The position numbers were made by a program, and so were the translations under genes. From NCBI GenBank assembly GCA_026129305.1, contig JAHCII010000012.1:1-62023 (forward strand): a DNA stretch of 62,023 nucleotides, written 5' to 3'. Of the stretch, positions 43,906 to 52,688 are shown piece by piece (within the stretch, counting starts at the first letter, position 1; each line of letters starts with the position of its first letter). The DNA is from Anaerolineales bacterium. Lineage in GTDB: Bacteria; Chloroflexota; Anaerolineae; Anaerolineales; UBA11579. The notes under the pieces are model-generated. The model was not told where the DNA came from and searched no databases. It worked only from the letters and a program-made list of their open reading frames with translations.

Positions 43906-46635
43906 TTAGCTGCCTAACTTCTCTTTCAGCCAGGCTTCTGCCTGCCCTAAAGCTTCTGTAATTTTCCCGTTATCGTCGCCGCCGGCCTGGGCCAGGTCTG
44001 GCTTGCCGCCGCCGCTGCCGCCCAGCGGCGCAGCGGCCAGCTTGACCAGCTCGCCAGCGTGCAGGCCGCGACCCACCAGGTCCTTGGTGATCGCCGCGAT
44101 CAGCGTGGCGCGGCCGTCGGCCAGCCCGGCCAGCAGGGCGACCCCACTGGGGTACTGCTGGCGGAAGCGGTCGGCCAGGCCACGCAGCGCCTCAGCGTCC
44201 GCCTCCGGTACCACGGCGGTGAGCAGCGGCACGCCGGCTACCTGCGGCACGTTGGCCAACACGTCTTGCAGGCCTTCCTGGGCGCGGGCCAGCTTGTACT
44301 CGGAAATTTCCTTGTCCATGCGGTTGAGCTCAGACTGCAGCGCCAGCGCCTTTTCGGGCAGCTCTTCCGGCGTGGTCTTGAGCGTGCGCGCCGCGGCGCT
44401 CAGCGCCGCGTGGTGCTTCTCGGCCAGGGCATACGCCGCCCGGCCGGTGACCGCCTCAATGCGGCGGATACCGGCCGCGGCGCTGCCCTCGCTGATCAGC
44501 AGGAACAGGCCTACATCGCCGGTTTGGTTGAGGTGCGTGCCGCCGCACAGCTCGTAGGAGAAGGGCTGGCCCTCACCAATGGCCACAGTGCGCACCTCGG
44601 CGCCGTATTTCTCGCCAAACAAGGCCATGGCGCCTTCGGCCTTGGCCTCATCCAGCGACTTGTACTCGATCACGACCGGATAGTTGTCCAGCGCCCAATG
44701 ATTGACCTTGGCCTGAATTTCGGCCAGCTCTTCTTTGGTCAGGGCCTGGGGATGGGTGAAGTCGAAGCGCAGCCGGTCTGGGGCCACCAGCGAACCCGCC
44801 TGGCGAGCATGTTCACCCAGCACCTGGTGCAGGGCGGCGTGCAGCAGGTGGGTGGCGGTGTGGTTGCGCATGATGTCCTGGCGGCGGGCACGGTCCACTC
44901 TGGCGGTCGCCGCGTCGCCCACCTTGGGGCTGCCTTCGACGACCTCGCCAACATGCACCACCGCCCCGGCCGCGGGTTGCTGCGTATCGGTGACGCGGAT
45001 GCGCCAGCCCGCCTCGTTAGCGGAAGCGATGATACCGGTGTCGCTGATCTGGCCGCCGGAGGCCACATAGAAGGGCGTCGCGGGCAGTAGCACGCCAACC
45101 GTGTCGCCCGGCCCGGCTTGCGGCACGGGCTGACCGTCGCGCATCAGCGCCAGCACTTCGACCTCCGCTTCCAGCGGCCCATAAGGGTCGTAAGCCACGC
45201 CGCTTTTGCCCAGCTTGCCGGCGCTTTGCAATTCTTTGAGCACTTCGGCGTAGGCGCCGGCTTGTTCGCCGCCCAAGGCGCCCATGGCCTGGCCGCCGCC
45301 GGAGGCCAGGCGATGGGTTTCCATGGCGTCCTGGAAGCCCGGTTCGTCTACGTCCAGGCCGCGTTCGCGCACGATGTCGCGGGTGATCTCGAAGGGCAGG
45401 CCGTAGGTGGCGTACAACTCAAAGGCGGCCGCACCGGAGAGAGTCTTTTTGCCCTTGAGGCCGGCCAGTAACTCTTCCAAATGGGCCAGGCCGCTTTCCA
45501 GCGTCTGGGCAAAGCGCTCTTCTTCGCGGGTCAGGTTATCCAGGATGGCCTTACGGTTCTTCTCCAGCTCCGGGTACGCCTCACCGTACTGCTCGATGAT
45601 CGCTTCGGCCAGCGGGGCCAGGAAAGGCCCCTGCAGGCCGAGCTTGCCGCCAAAGCGGGCGGCGCGGCGGATGATCATGCGCGCCACGTAGTTGCGGCCC
45701 ACATTGCCGGGCACCACGCCGTCGGCGATCAGGAAGGCCGCCGCGCGGCTGTGGTCGGCGATGACGCGGTAGGGGGTGTAGTTGGCGTCACGCTCGGCAT
45801 CGCTGTGTCCGGTGAGCTGCTGCAACTTGGCGATGATCGGCGTGAACAGGTCGGTGCGGTAATTCGAATCGACGTCTTGCAGCACGGAGACGATGCGCTC
45901 CAACCCCATGCCGGTGTCCACGTGCATGGCGGGCAGCGGGTCCAGCTGGGTGGGGCTGGTGCGGTTGTATTGGATGAACACCAGGTTCCAGATCTCGACG
46001 AAGCGCGGGCCGTCAAAATCCACCTGGCCGTCCGACAGGTAGGTCAGCTCGCCCTTGCTGGGACCAAGGTCGATGTGGATCTCGCTGTTGGGGCCGCAGG
46101 GGCCGGTGTCGGCCATTTCCCAGAAATTGTCCTTGCGGCCGTAATACATCAGGTGGCCGGGGTCAAAGCCGGGTTGGGCCAGCCAAGCCTGGGCGGCTTC
46201 GTCGTCGGTGGGGATATCGCCCTGGTCGTCACGGAAGACGGTGGTGTACAAGCGCTCCGGCGGCAGGCCCCATTCCTGTGTCAGCAACTCCCAGGCCCAG
46301 GCGATGGCTTCTTTCTTATAGTAGTCGCCAAAGGACCAGTTGCCCAGCATTTCAAAGAAGGTGTGGTGCGTATCGTCTGTGCCGACATCTTCCAGGTCGT
46401 TGTGTTTGCCGGCCACGCGCAGGCATTTCTGTGAATTGGCGGCGCGTACATAAGGCCGCTGGTCGGTGCCCAGGAAAACATCTTTGAACTGCACCATGCC
46501 CGAATTGGTGAAGAGCAGGGTGGCGTCCCCGCCCGGCACCAGAGAGGAGGAGGGCACAAAGCTGTGCCCATACTTCTTGATAAAGAAATCAATGAATGAT
46601 TGCCGGATTTGGTTGGCAGTGGTTGGTGTTGGCAT
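43906..46635 (-). CDS. alaS: Alanyl-tRNA synthetase
   Basis: AlaS charges tRNA-Ala and edits Ser and Gly. The 909-residue protein has the class II catalytic domain (KKYGHSFVPSSSLVPGGDATLLFTN, split by no gap, is its start), the tRNA-recognition helices, an editing domain with the zinc ligands HTATHLLHAAL and CGGTHLNQTG, and the C-Ala domain. SGGQ in the editing region is intact. It is full length. The ATG at 46635 follows a TATAAT by 7 bases with no ribosome site. Confidence 0.97.
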   Translation of the reverse strand: MPTPTTANQIRQSFIDFFIKKYGHSFVPSSSLVPGGDATLLFTNSGMVQFKDVFLGTDQRPYVRAANSQKCLRVAGKHNDLEDVGTDDTHHTFFEMLGNWSFGDYYKKEAIAWAWELLTQEWGLPPERLYTTVFRDDQGDIPTDDEAAQAWLAQPGFDPGHLMYYGRKDNFWEMADTGPCGPNSEIHIDLGPSKGELTYLSDGQVDFDGPRFVEIWNLVFIQYNRTSPTQLDPLPAMHVDTGMGLERIVSVLQDVDSNYRTDLFTPIIAKLQQLTGHSDAERDANYTPYRVIADHSRAAAFLIADGVVPGNVGRNYVARMIIRRAARFGGKLGLQGPFLAPLAEAIIEQYGEAYPELEKNRKAILDNLTREEERFAQTLESGLAHLEELLAGLKGKKTLSGAAAFELYATYGLPFEITRDIVRERGLDVDEPGFQDAMETHRLASGGGQAMGALGGEQAGAYAEVLKELQSAGKLGKSGVAYDPYGPLEAEVEVLALMRDGQPVPQAGPGDTVGVLLPATPFYVASGGQISDTGIIASANEAGWRIRVTDTQQPAAGAVVHVGEVVEGSPKVGDAATARVDRARRQDIMRNHTATHLLHAALHQVLGEHARQAGSLVAPDRLRFDFTHPQALTKEELAEIQAKVNHWALDNYPVVIEYKSLDEAKAEGAMALFGEKYGAEVRTVAIGEGQPFSYELCGGTHLNQTGDVGLFLLISEGSAAAGIRRIEAVTGRAAYALAEKHHAALSAAARTLKTTPEELPEKALALQSELNRMDKEISEYKLARAQEGLQDVLANVPQVAGVPLLTAVVPEADAEALRGLADRFRQQYPSGVALLAGLADGRATLIAAITKDLVGRGLHAGELVKLAAAPLGGSGGGKPDLAQAGGDDNGKITEALGQAEAWLKEKLGS

Positions 46636-46642
46636 AGGCGCA

Positions 46643-46648
46643 ATTATA
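46643..46648 (-). promoter_or_regulatory. -10 box of alaS, predicted leaderless
   Basis: TATAAT on the minus strand, ending 7 bases before the ATG. The -35 region is GC-rich and has no match. Confidence 0.55.
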
Positions 46649-46696
46649 GTGGACTGCGCCGCCAGCCGGGGCGCAGCCTGCTGCCCCCTTGCCAGG

Positions 46697-47314
46697 TCAG
46701 GTGGCGTTCAGGAAATTCAGCAGTGCCTCACGCTCGGCGTGGGTCAGTTCGTGGCCGCCCGGGTGCGAGAACTCCTGCACCGTGGCGCCGGCGGCCCCCA
46801 GAGCAGCGATGACCGCCGCGGCGGCGCCTGGTGGCATCATACTGTCTTGCAGACCGTGGGTCACCAGGTAATGCCCGCCGCTGAGGTCCACCTGCGGCGG
46901 GTCGAAGGGCAGCATGCAGTGCAGCAGGGCTGCCCGGCGCAGCAGGTTGGGGTAGCGCAGCAGCGCCGCCAGCAGCATGTTGGCCCCGTTGGAGTAGCCG
47001 GCAAAGGCCGCCTGCTCCGGATTTAGCCCATGCTTCTCGTTCCAGGCCGCCAGGAAGGCGGCCAGCTTCTCGGTCTCGACGCGGATGCTTTCCTGGTCGA
47101 AGACGCCCATCGCTTGGCGGGCGAAGAAGCGCGGCATGCCGCCTTCCTGCACGTTGCCGCGCAGGCCAACCAAGTTGTATTGCTCGGCCAGCGGTTCCAC
47201 CAGCGGCAGCAGATCGCGCTCGTTGCCGCCTGTGCCGTGCAGCAGGAACAAAGTGCGTGTGCGCCCATTGTCCACGTGCACGTGGGTGAAGTAACTCAGC
47301 GCGGCGCCGTCCAT
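46697..47314 (-). CDS. Phospholipase/carboxylesterase-type hydrolase, MhqD-like
   Basis: 205 residues of the alpha/beta-hydrolase fold. LFLLHGTGGNE forms the oxyanion region, GYSNGA carries the nucleophilic serine, and THGLQDSMMP and the HPGGHEL region supply the acid and histidine. It overlaps the stop of the ring-cleaving-dioxygenase gene by one base (TAATG). In Bacillus the MhqO and MhqD pair handles quinones and similar electrophiles; the pairing here suggests the same, though the actual substrate is unproven. Confidence 0.85.
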   Translation of the reverse strand: MDGAALSYFTHVHVDNGRTRTLFLLHGTGGNERDLLPLVEPLAEQYNLVGLRGNVQEGGMPRFFARQAMGVFDQESIRVETEKLAAFLAAWNEKHGLNPEQAAFAGYSNGANMLLAALLRYPNLLRRAALLHCMLPFDPPQVDLSGGHYLVTHGLQDSMMPPGAAAAVIAALGAAGATVQEFSHPGGHELTHAEREALLNFLNAT

Positions 47315-48261
47315 TACTGCTTGACCGTTACGGGAGTGAGTCCGGCTTCGATTTGCTCGCGGTGCGGTTCCAGGAAAGGCGGCAGCGCCAGGCGCTCGCC
47401 CAGGGTGGCGGCGTCTTCGTCGGCGGTGAAGCCGGGACCTGACGTGGCGATCTCGAACAGTACGCCAGCCGGGGTGCGGAAATACACCGATTTGAAATAG
47501 TAGCGGTCAATCACTTCGGTGGGCTGCAGGCCCAGGCGGCGCACCTGTTCACGCAGTTCATTTTGCGCACTGTCATCCTCGGCGGTGAAGGCGATGTGAT
47601 GCACCGTGCCAGAGGCGTTGCGTCCGGGGCCGGCGTCCGGGTCCACCTGCAATTCCAAGTAGGCGCTGCGCTGCACGCCTGGCTGCACGTAGAGGTTGAG
47701 ATCGCCCTCTTCGGCCATCTGCTCATAGCCGAAAGATTGGATCAGGATCGGTTCGATCAGGCTCTTGTCATTGACCAGCATGCGGGCCGAATGGAAGTGA
47801 CGGATGGCCTGCTCCACGCCGATCTGGCTGGTGGTCCAGACCTGGGATGTGTCGGCAGGCAAATCGTCCACGCCCACCAGCTCGAGCTGCTGGTTGTCGG
47901 GGTCATAGAAGACCAGGCGCTCCCAGCCGAACTGATCGACCAGCGGCTCCTGCGTCACGCCCAGCGTCTCGAAGCGCGCCTGCCAGAAAGATAGGCTGGC
48001 GGCAGGCACCGCCAGCGAAGTGGTGGTCACCTGGCCGGCCCCGCGGTTGCCCGTGGCCACCCGCGGGAAAGTGAAGAAGGTCAGGTCCATGCCCGGTCCG
48101 CCGGTTTGGTCGCCGAAGAAGAGATGGTAGGCGGAGACGTCGTCCTGATTGACGGTCTTCTTGACCAGGCGCAGGCCGAGGGTTTGCGTATAAAAATCCA
48201 CCAGGCGTTGTGGGTCGGAACCGATGGCGGTGATGTGGTGGATGCCTTGGGCAGTAGTCAT
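47314..48261 (-). CDS. Ring-cleaving dioxygenase of the VOC superfamily, MhqO/MhqA-like
   Basis: 315 residues with two VOC (glyoxalase-type) modules, about 5-150 and 155-300. Metal ligands are expected in GIHHITAI, TVHHIAF and PAGVLFEIATSGPGF. Family members open aromatic rings of hydroquinone type and are induced by quinone stress. The ATG at 48261 begins the conserved TTAQGIHHIT start. The MhqD-like hydrolase follows with a one-base overlap. No MarR-type regulator is seen nearby. Confidence 0.87.
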   Translation of the reverse strand: MTTAQGIHHITAIGSDPQRLVDFYTQTLGLRLVKKTVNQDDVSAYHLFFGDQTGGPGMDLTFFTFPRVATGNRGAGQVTTTSLAVPAASLSFWQARFETLGVTQEPLVDQFGWERLVFYDPDNQQLELVGVDDLPADTSQVWTTSQIGVEQAIRHFHSARMLVNDKSLIEPILIQSFGYEQMAEEGDLNLYVQPGVQRSAYLELQVDPDAGPGRNASGTVHHIAFTAEDDSAQNELREQVRRLGLQPTEVIDRYYFKSVYFRTPAGVLFEIATSGPGFTADEDAATLGERLALPPFLEPHREQIEAGLTPVTVKQ

Positions 48262-48362
48262 GGCGTGCTCGCTTTCAGTGCTGGAATACTATGTAGATGG
48301 AGGCGAGCCGACGGCTCTTACATCAGAGCTATGTTAGCAAATTTTTCCACGGTCGCCCGGAT

Positions 48363-48498
48363 GTCATTGCGAGGAAGTGAAGCGGCTATGCCGCTGAACG
48401 ACGAAGCAATCTCCACCTAGTGTACTAATCAGCGCAGAGATTGCTTCGTCTGCTGCGGGTTGCATTTTCAAGCAACCCGCAGCAATCCTCGAAATGAC
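48363..48498. repeat. Palindromic MITE-like repeat with two internal hairpins
   Basis: The outer arms GTCATTGCGAGGA (48363-48375) and TCCTCGAAATGAC (48486-48498) are complementary at 12 of 13. The inner arms GACGAAGCAATCTC (48400-48413) and GAGATTGCTTCGTC (48437-48450) are perfectly complementary. Between outer and inner arms lie different hairpins: AGCGGC-TAT-GCCGCT on the left, and a 12-bp stem GCTGCGGGTTGC/GCAACCCGCAGC on the right. No coding capacity. Confidence 0.8.
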
Positions 48499-48505
48499 GG
48501 TCACT

Positions 48506-49162
48506 TCACGCCAACCAGGCGCCTTCCAACTGCAGCAGCCTGATCTTGCGTTGGCTGCTCATCTCCCCGCCGTAGCCGCCCAGGCTGCCGTCCGAGGCGA
48601 TCACGCGGTGGCAGGGCACCACGATCGGGATCGGGTTGCGGCGCAGGGCTTGGCCTACGGCTCGGGATGCTAAAGGCATCCCGAGCCGTTTGGCGATCTG
48701 CGCGTAGGTGGTCACCTGGCCGCGCGGCACGCGGCGGGCCTCCTCCAGCACACGCTGTTGGAAGTCGGTCAGCGTGCTGAGGTCTACATCCAATGAAAGC
48801 TGTGTGCTGTCCTGCGCCAAGTAGGCCGAGAGCTTGTCTTTGATGTCCGCCAGAGCGGTCGCGGAACGCTGGGCTGCTTGCCCCGGGCGGATTTTGTGCA
48901 GATAGGCCAGCAGATCCGCTTCCGTGCCGCCGTATTCCACGGCCAGCAGCCCTTGAGGGCCAACGGCCAGCCACAGCGGCCCCAGCGGGCTGTCCTCCAG
49001 CCGGTCATAGTGGATGGGCTGCAGCGCGCTTTGCAAGGCGCGCAGGGCGGCCTGGGCCGCGGCGGGCGGCGGACCGGCCTGGTACAGGCCGTCCAGTGCC
49101 TGGCTCAATCCATCCGGCGCGGCGGCGCCAGCTTCGACCCAGTCAGTGTAGGGGTTAGTCAT
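48506..49162 (-). CDS. ogt: O6-alkylguanine-DNA alkyltransferase with an N-terminal extension
   Basis: 218 residues. The C-terminal 150 residues are a methylated-DNA-protein cysteine methyltransferase: the DNA-binding helix with RVPRGQVTTYAQIAK, the arginine finger region SRAVGQALRRNP and the alkyl-accepting cysteine in VVPCHRV. It repairs O6-alkylguanine in a suicidal reaction. The first 60 residues are an alanine-rich helical extension of unknown role. The ATG overlaps the stop codon of the ECF sigma gene (ATGA) and has AAGGAG upstream, so the two are tightly coupled. Confidence 0.93.
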   Translation of the reverse strand: MTNPYTDWVEAGAAAPDGLSQALDGLYQAGPPPAAAQAALRALQSALQPIHYDRLEDSPLGPLWLAVGPQGLLAVEYGGTEADLLAYLHKIRPGQAAQRSATALADIKDKLSAYLAQDSTQLSLDVDLSTLTDFQQRVLEEARRVPRGQVTTYAQIAKRLGMPLASRAVGQALRRNPIPIVVPCHRVIASDGSLGGYGGEMSSQRKIRLLQLEGAWLA

Positions 49163-49659
49163 TCGTTCTCCTTGAACCATTGGCGCAGCTTTTTGAGCGC
49201 CTGATAGACGTTGGCGCGGGCCGCGGCCTGGTTGCAGCCCAGCGCGGCGGCCACCTCGGCGTAGTCCAGCTCCTGGTATTTACGCAGCATCAGGGCAGCT
49301 TGCTGGCGGGCTGGCAGGCTGCGCACGGCACGGCGCAGCTGCGCCAGCTGGTGGCGCTGGGCCACGGCGGCCTCCACGCCCAGGCCACCGGCGGCCAGCG
49401 GTTCGCGCAGCTCAACTTCGCGGGCGGCCAGGCGCGCCGCGCGCGCCAGGCGGCTGTAGGCGGTGTTGGTGGCGATTTTGTACAGCCAGGCGCGTAGGAA
49501 GCTGGCGTCTTCCACTTGTGGATAGGCGCGCAGGGCGCGCAAAAAGGTATCTTGCAGGCAGTCCTGTGCCTCGGCCTCGTCGCCCAGCATGCGCCAGAGA
49601 TAAGCGTGCAGCTCTCGGCCGTGCGCTTCAACCAGTTCGGCGAAATCGGGTTTGTCCAT
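49159..49659 (-). CDS. ECF-type sigma factor
   Basis: 166 residues with sigma region 2 (about 8-72: AEAQDCLQDTFLRALRAYP) and region 4 (about 110-164: RSLPARQQAALMLRKYQE and DYAEVAAALGC helix-turn-helix). No regions 1 or 3, as in ECF factors. No separate anti-sigma gene is adjacent; the only coupled partner is ogt, whose N-terminal extension could conceivably play that role. TATAGG at 49670-49665 ends 5 bases before the ATG at 49659 and may be a -10 box. Confidence 0.9.
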   Translation of the reverse strand: MDKPDFAELVEAHGRELHAYLWRMLGDEAEAQDCLQDTFLRALRAYPQVEDASFLRAWLYKIATNTAYSRLARAARLAAREVELREPLAAGGLGVEAAVAQRHQLAQLRRAVRSLPARQQAALMLRKYQELDYAEVAAALGCNQAAARANVYQALKKLRQWFKENE

Positions 49660-49707
49660 CACTACCTATAACCATCATAACTGCCGCTTTGTGAAATCTT
49701 GCTCACG

Positions 49708-49713
49708 TATAAT
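49708..49713 (+). promoter_or_regulatory. -10 box of the DinB-like gene
   Basis: TATAAT, 27 bases before the ATG at 49741, with a GAGG ribosome site in between. A normal leader. Confidence 0.45.
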
Positions 49714-49740
49714 CCCTTATCCCACCGTGCTAGAGGAAAC

Positions 49741-50238
49741 ATGAATATCGCCGCCATTAAAGACATCTACGAATACAACTACTGGGCCAACAAGCTGCTG
49801 CTCTCCAAAGCGGAGGGACTCAGCGCCGAGCAGTTCAGCCAGGCAACCTCGTTCAGTTGGCGCAGCCTGCGCGGCACGCTGGCGCACATTCTGGACGGCG
49901 AACACGGCTGGCGGGTGATCTTTCAGCAGGGCGTGGCCAAATTTGATGTGCTGGTGGGTGCGCAGTTCGCCGATGCGGGCGCCATGCGGGAGCGCTGGCT
50001 GGAGGACGAAGCCGAGATGTGGGCTTACCTCAAGGGCGTGAGCAATGCGGACTTGCAGGAGACGATCACTTTTGACGACAGCGGCTGGACTGTTAAGCGT
50101 ACGCTGTGGCACTGCCTCTGGCATGTGGTCAACCACGGCATGCAACACCGTAGCGAGTGCGCCGCCATGCTGACCGACTTCGGCCAATCGCCCGGAGACA
50201 TCGACTTCACCGTGTTCCTCTACCAACGCGACGGCTGA
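49741..50238 (+). CDS. DinB-like metal-binding protein
   Basis: 165 residues predicted as the four-helix DinB/YfiT bundle: an N-terminal helix with YNYWANKLLL, the GTLAHILDGEHGWR helix and the WHVVNHGMQHRSECA helix. The histidines in these helices are placed as the usual metal triad. Bacterial members include thiol transferases using bacillithiol or mycothiol, but many are of unknown function. GAGG lies just before the ATG. It is divergent from the sigma-ogt operon. Confidence 0.85.
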   Translation: MNIAAIKDIYEYNYWANKLLLSKAEGLSAEQFSQATSFSWRSLRGTLAHILDGEHGWRVIFQQGVAKFDVLVGAQFADAGAMRERWLEDEAEMWAYLKGVSNADLQETITFDDSGWTVKRTLWHCLWHVVNHGMQHRSECAAMLTDFGQSPGDIDFTVFLYQRDG

Positions 50239-50252
50239 ACGGCATGGCAGGC

Positions 50253-50258
50253 TATAAT
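50253..50258 (+). promoter_or_regulatory. -10 box of the fused spermidine-synthase-like gene
   Basis: TATAAT, 8 bases before the ATG at 50267. No ribosome site. Confidence 0.5.
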
Positions 50259-50266
50259 GCCCGCCT

Positions 50267-51820
50267 ATGTCCCCGCGCTTCCTGGCCTTTAGCGTCTTCT
50301 CCGCCGGCATGACCACCCTGGCGGTGGAATTCACCGCCTCCCGCTTGCTGGGCAATGTCTTTGGCACCAGCAACCTGGTGTGGGCCAGCATCATCGGCCT
50401 GATGCTCATCTACCTCACTATCGGCTATTCGGTTGGCGGCCGCTGGGCCGACCGCTCGCCCAACTTCGATCTCTTCTACCGCATCATCCTTTGGGGTGCA
50501 TTCACCTCTGGCCTGGCGGCGCTGGTAGCCCGCCCGGTGCTGCGCCTGGCAGCCGACGCCTTCGACCATCTGCAGCTCGCCGTGCTGGCCGGCTCCTTCG
50601 CCTCGGTGCTGATCTTGTTCATCGTGCCGATCAGCCTGCTGGGCATGGTTTCGCCCTTCGCCATCCGCCTGGCGCTGGGTGACAAGGCCAAGGCCGGCCA
50701 GACCGCCGGCCGGCTCTACGCTATTTCCACGCTCGGCTCCTTCGTAGGCACCTTCCTGCCAGTGTTGGTCTTTATCCCCCTCATCGGCAGCACCTACACC
50801 TTCCTGTTGTTCAGCTTTTTCCTAATGGCCGTGGCCCTGGCTGGCCTGTGGGCGGCGGGCGGCCCGCGCGCCGCGGTCCGTTGGGCCTGGCTGCCGCTGC
50901 TCCTCGCCGCGCTGGCCGCCGTGTGGGCCGGCGGCGCCTTCAAGAACACGCCCGGCCAGGTCTACGAGGCCGAGTCGGCCTACAACTACATCCAGGTGCT
51001 CGAGTTTGACGGCGTGCGCTACCTGCGCCTCAACGAGGGCCAGGGCGTGCACTCGGTCTATCATCCTGAACAGCTGGACTTCCGCGGCACCTGGGAGCAG
51101 TTCCTCGCCGCGCCCTTCTTCAACCCCGGCGCGACGCCCGGCGGGGTGGGGCGCATCGCCGTGGTGGGCCTGGCGGCCGGCACTGCGGCCCGCCAGGCCA
51201 GCGCCGTCTTCGGGCCGCTGCCCATCGACGGCTATGAAATTGACCCCAAGCTGATCGAAGTGGGGCGCCAACTCTTTGGCATGAGCATGCCAAACTTGAA
51301 CGCCATTGCCGTTGATGGGCGCCTAGGGCTGCGCAACAGTCCCCACAGCTACGACCTGATCCAGGTGGATGCCTATCGCCCGCCCTACATCCCGCCGCAC
51401 CTGACCACGGTGGAATTCTTTAGCTTGTGCCGCGCAAAGCTCAGCGAGCAGGGGGTGCTGACCATCAACGTCGGCCGCACACCCAGCGACCGCCGGCTGG
51501 TGGACGCGCTGGTCGCTACGCTCAACCAAGTCTTCGCCAGTGTGCATGTGATGGACGTGCCCAACAGCTTCAATTCCATTGTCTACGCCACGGTGCAGCC
51601 TACCAGTTTCGACGACCTGCAAACCAACTATATCCGGCTGCACGGCGAACCCGGCGTGCACCCACTGCTGCTGACTGTGATCGAGCGCGCCCTGGTCAAT
51701 CGCCAGCAAACGCCCACTGGCGGCCTGGTGCTGACCGATGAGCGCGCCCCGGTGGAGTGGATCGTCAACAGTATGGTACTTAACTTTTTTGTTTCGGATG
51801 GGGTGGAGGACTTGCAATAA
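50267..51820 (+). CDS. Fused membrane / spermidine-synthase-like protein
   Basis: 517 residues. The first 230 form about seven membrane helices of the kind named fused MFS/spermidine synthase (AGMTTLAVEFTASRLLGNVFGTS is the characteristic start, here within one stretch). The C-terminal half has a Rossmann methyltransferase-like fold of spermidine synthases: VVGLAAGTAARQ, the acidic GYEIDPKLIEVG and DAYRPPYIPPHLTTVEFF. Whether it makes polyamines is unclear, since membrane-fused members are uncharacterised. Its stop overlaps the start of the DUF1461-type gene (TAATG). Confidence 0.85.
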   Translation: MSPRFLAFSVFSAGMTTLAVEFTASRLLGNVFGTSNLVWASIIGLMLIYLTIGYSVGGRWADRSPNFDLFYRIILWGAFTSGLAALVARPVLRLAADAFDHLQLAVLAGSFASVLILFIVPISLLGMVSPFAIRLALGDKAKAGQTAGRLYAISTLGSFVGTFLPVLVFIPLIGSTYTFLLFSFFLMAVALAGLWAAGGPRAAVRWAWLPLLLAALAAVWAGGAFKNTPGQVYEAESAYNYIQVLEFDGVRYLRLNEGQGVHSVYHPEQLDFRGTWEQFLAAPFFNPGATPGGVGRIAVVGLAAGTAARQASAVFGPLPIDGYEIDPKLIEVGRQLFGMSMPNLNAIAVDGRLGLRNSPHSYDLIQVDAYRPPYIPPHLTTVEFFSLCRAKLSEQGVLTINVGRTPSDRRLVDALVATLNQVFASVHVMDVPNSFNSIVYATVQPTSFDDLQTNYIRLHGEPGVHPLLLTVIERALVNRQQTPTGGLVLTDERAPVEWIVNSMVLNFFVSDGVEDLQ

Positions 51821-52476
51821 TGCGTAAGATTTTCTTGGGGCTGGTTTCACTGGTCGTGCCGGTCTTTTTGCTGCTCACCGCGCTGCGCTTGCTGCTGACT
51901 CCCACCTTCGTGGTCTTGGAGTACAGTCTGCCCGGCTTCCCGGCCGACAGCTACGGCATGCCCGCCGCCGACCGCCAGCGCTACGCGCTCTCGGCGCTGG
52001 ACTACCTGGTGAATGAAGAAGGCATCGAGTTCCTCGGCGAGCAGACCTTCCCCGATGGCGCGCCGCTATACAATGAGCGCGAGCTACGCCACATGCACGA
52101 TGTGAAGGTGCTGACCCGGACGGTGCTGAATGTGTGGGCCGGGATCACGCTGGCTTCGGTGGCGCTCTTTTTGTTGGCCCGGCGCGGCGGCTGGAGCGCG
52201 GAGTTGCGCGGCGCCATCCAGCAGGGCGGGCGGCTGGCCCTGCTGCTGATCGCTGCCGTCCTGATCCTGGTGGTGCTCAGTTTCGACGCCATCTTTGTCG
52301 GTTTTCACCGCATCTTCTTTGAGGGCGACACCTGGCTCTTCCAGTACACCGATACGCTGATTCGCCTGTTCCCCATGCGTTTCTGGCAGGATGTCTTCAT
52401 CGCCGCCGGCCTGCTGACCGCGCTGGGCGGTTTGCTGCTGGGTTGGCTATGGCCCAGGCTGAACGCCAAAGGGTAA
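51820..52476 (+). CDS. DUF1461 (TIGR01906-type) integral membrane protein
   Basis: 218 residues with four helices: one N-terminal (about 5-27), two in the middle (about 105-125 and 138-160) and one C-terminal (about 190-212). Between helices 1 and 2 lies an outside domain with the family marks YSLPGFP, ALDYLVNEEGIEFLG and LYNERELRHMHDV. The role is unknown. It overlaps the fused spermidine-synthase-like gene by one base, so they are translated together. Confidence 0.85.
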   Translation: MRKIFLGLVSLVVPVFLLLTALRLLLTPTFVVLEYSLPGFPADSYGMPAADRQRYALSALDYLVNEEGIEFLGEQTFPDGAPLYNERELRHMHDVKVLTRTVLNVWAGITLASVALFLLARRGGWSAELRGAIQQGGRLALLLIAAVLILVVLSFDAIFVGFHRIFFEGDTWLFQYTDTLIRLFPMRFWQDVFIAAGLLTALGGLLLGWLWPRLNAKG

Positions 52477-52542
52477 GGCGGCACTTCAGCCCTTTGCTTC
52501 ACAACTCGAACTTGCCATAAGCAGGCGGTATACGCTGGAAGA

Positions 52543-52656
52543 GGGGGGGCGGTTGCAACCGCCCCTCCGCGTGTCTGCTCCCCGTAGGGGCCGGTCTCAG
52601 ACCGGCCCGAAGGCCGCTGATTTTAGAGCTAAGTGGGCGGGTCACAGACCCACCCC
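52543..52656. repeat. Three successive hairpin-forming repeats
   Basis: GGGGCGGTTGCAACCGCCCC (52546-52565), then GGGCCGGTCT-C-AGACCGGCCC (52588-52608), then GGGTC-ACA-GACCC within 52633-52656. Each is a short palindrome with CCCCTAC/GTAGGGG-like borders. The area between the two convergent genes is filled by them. They look like a dispersed intergenic repeat and could also end transcription. Confidence 0.65.
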
Positions 52657-52688
52657 TACATTGATTGCTGGGCGGATCGAGGAGCAGG

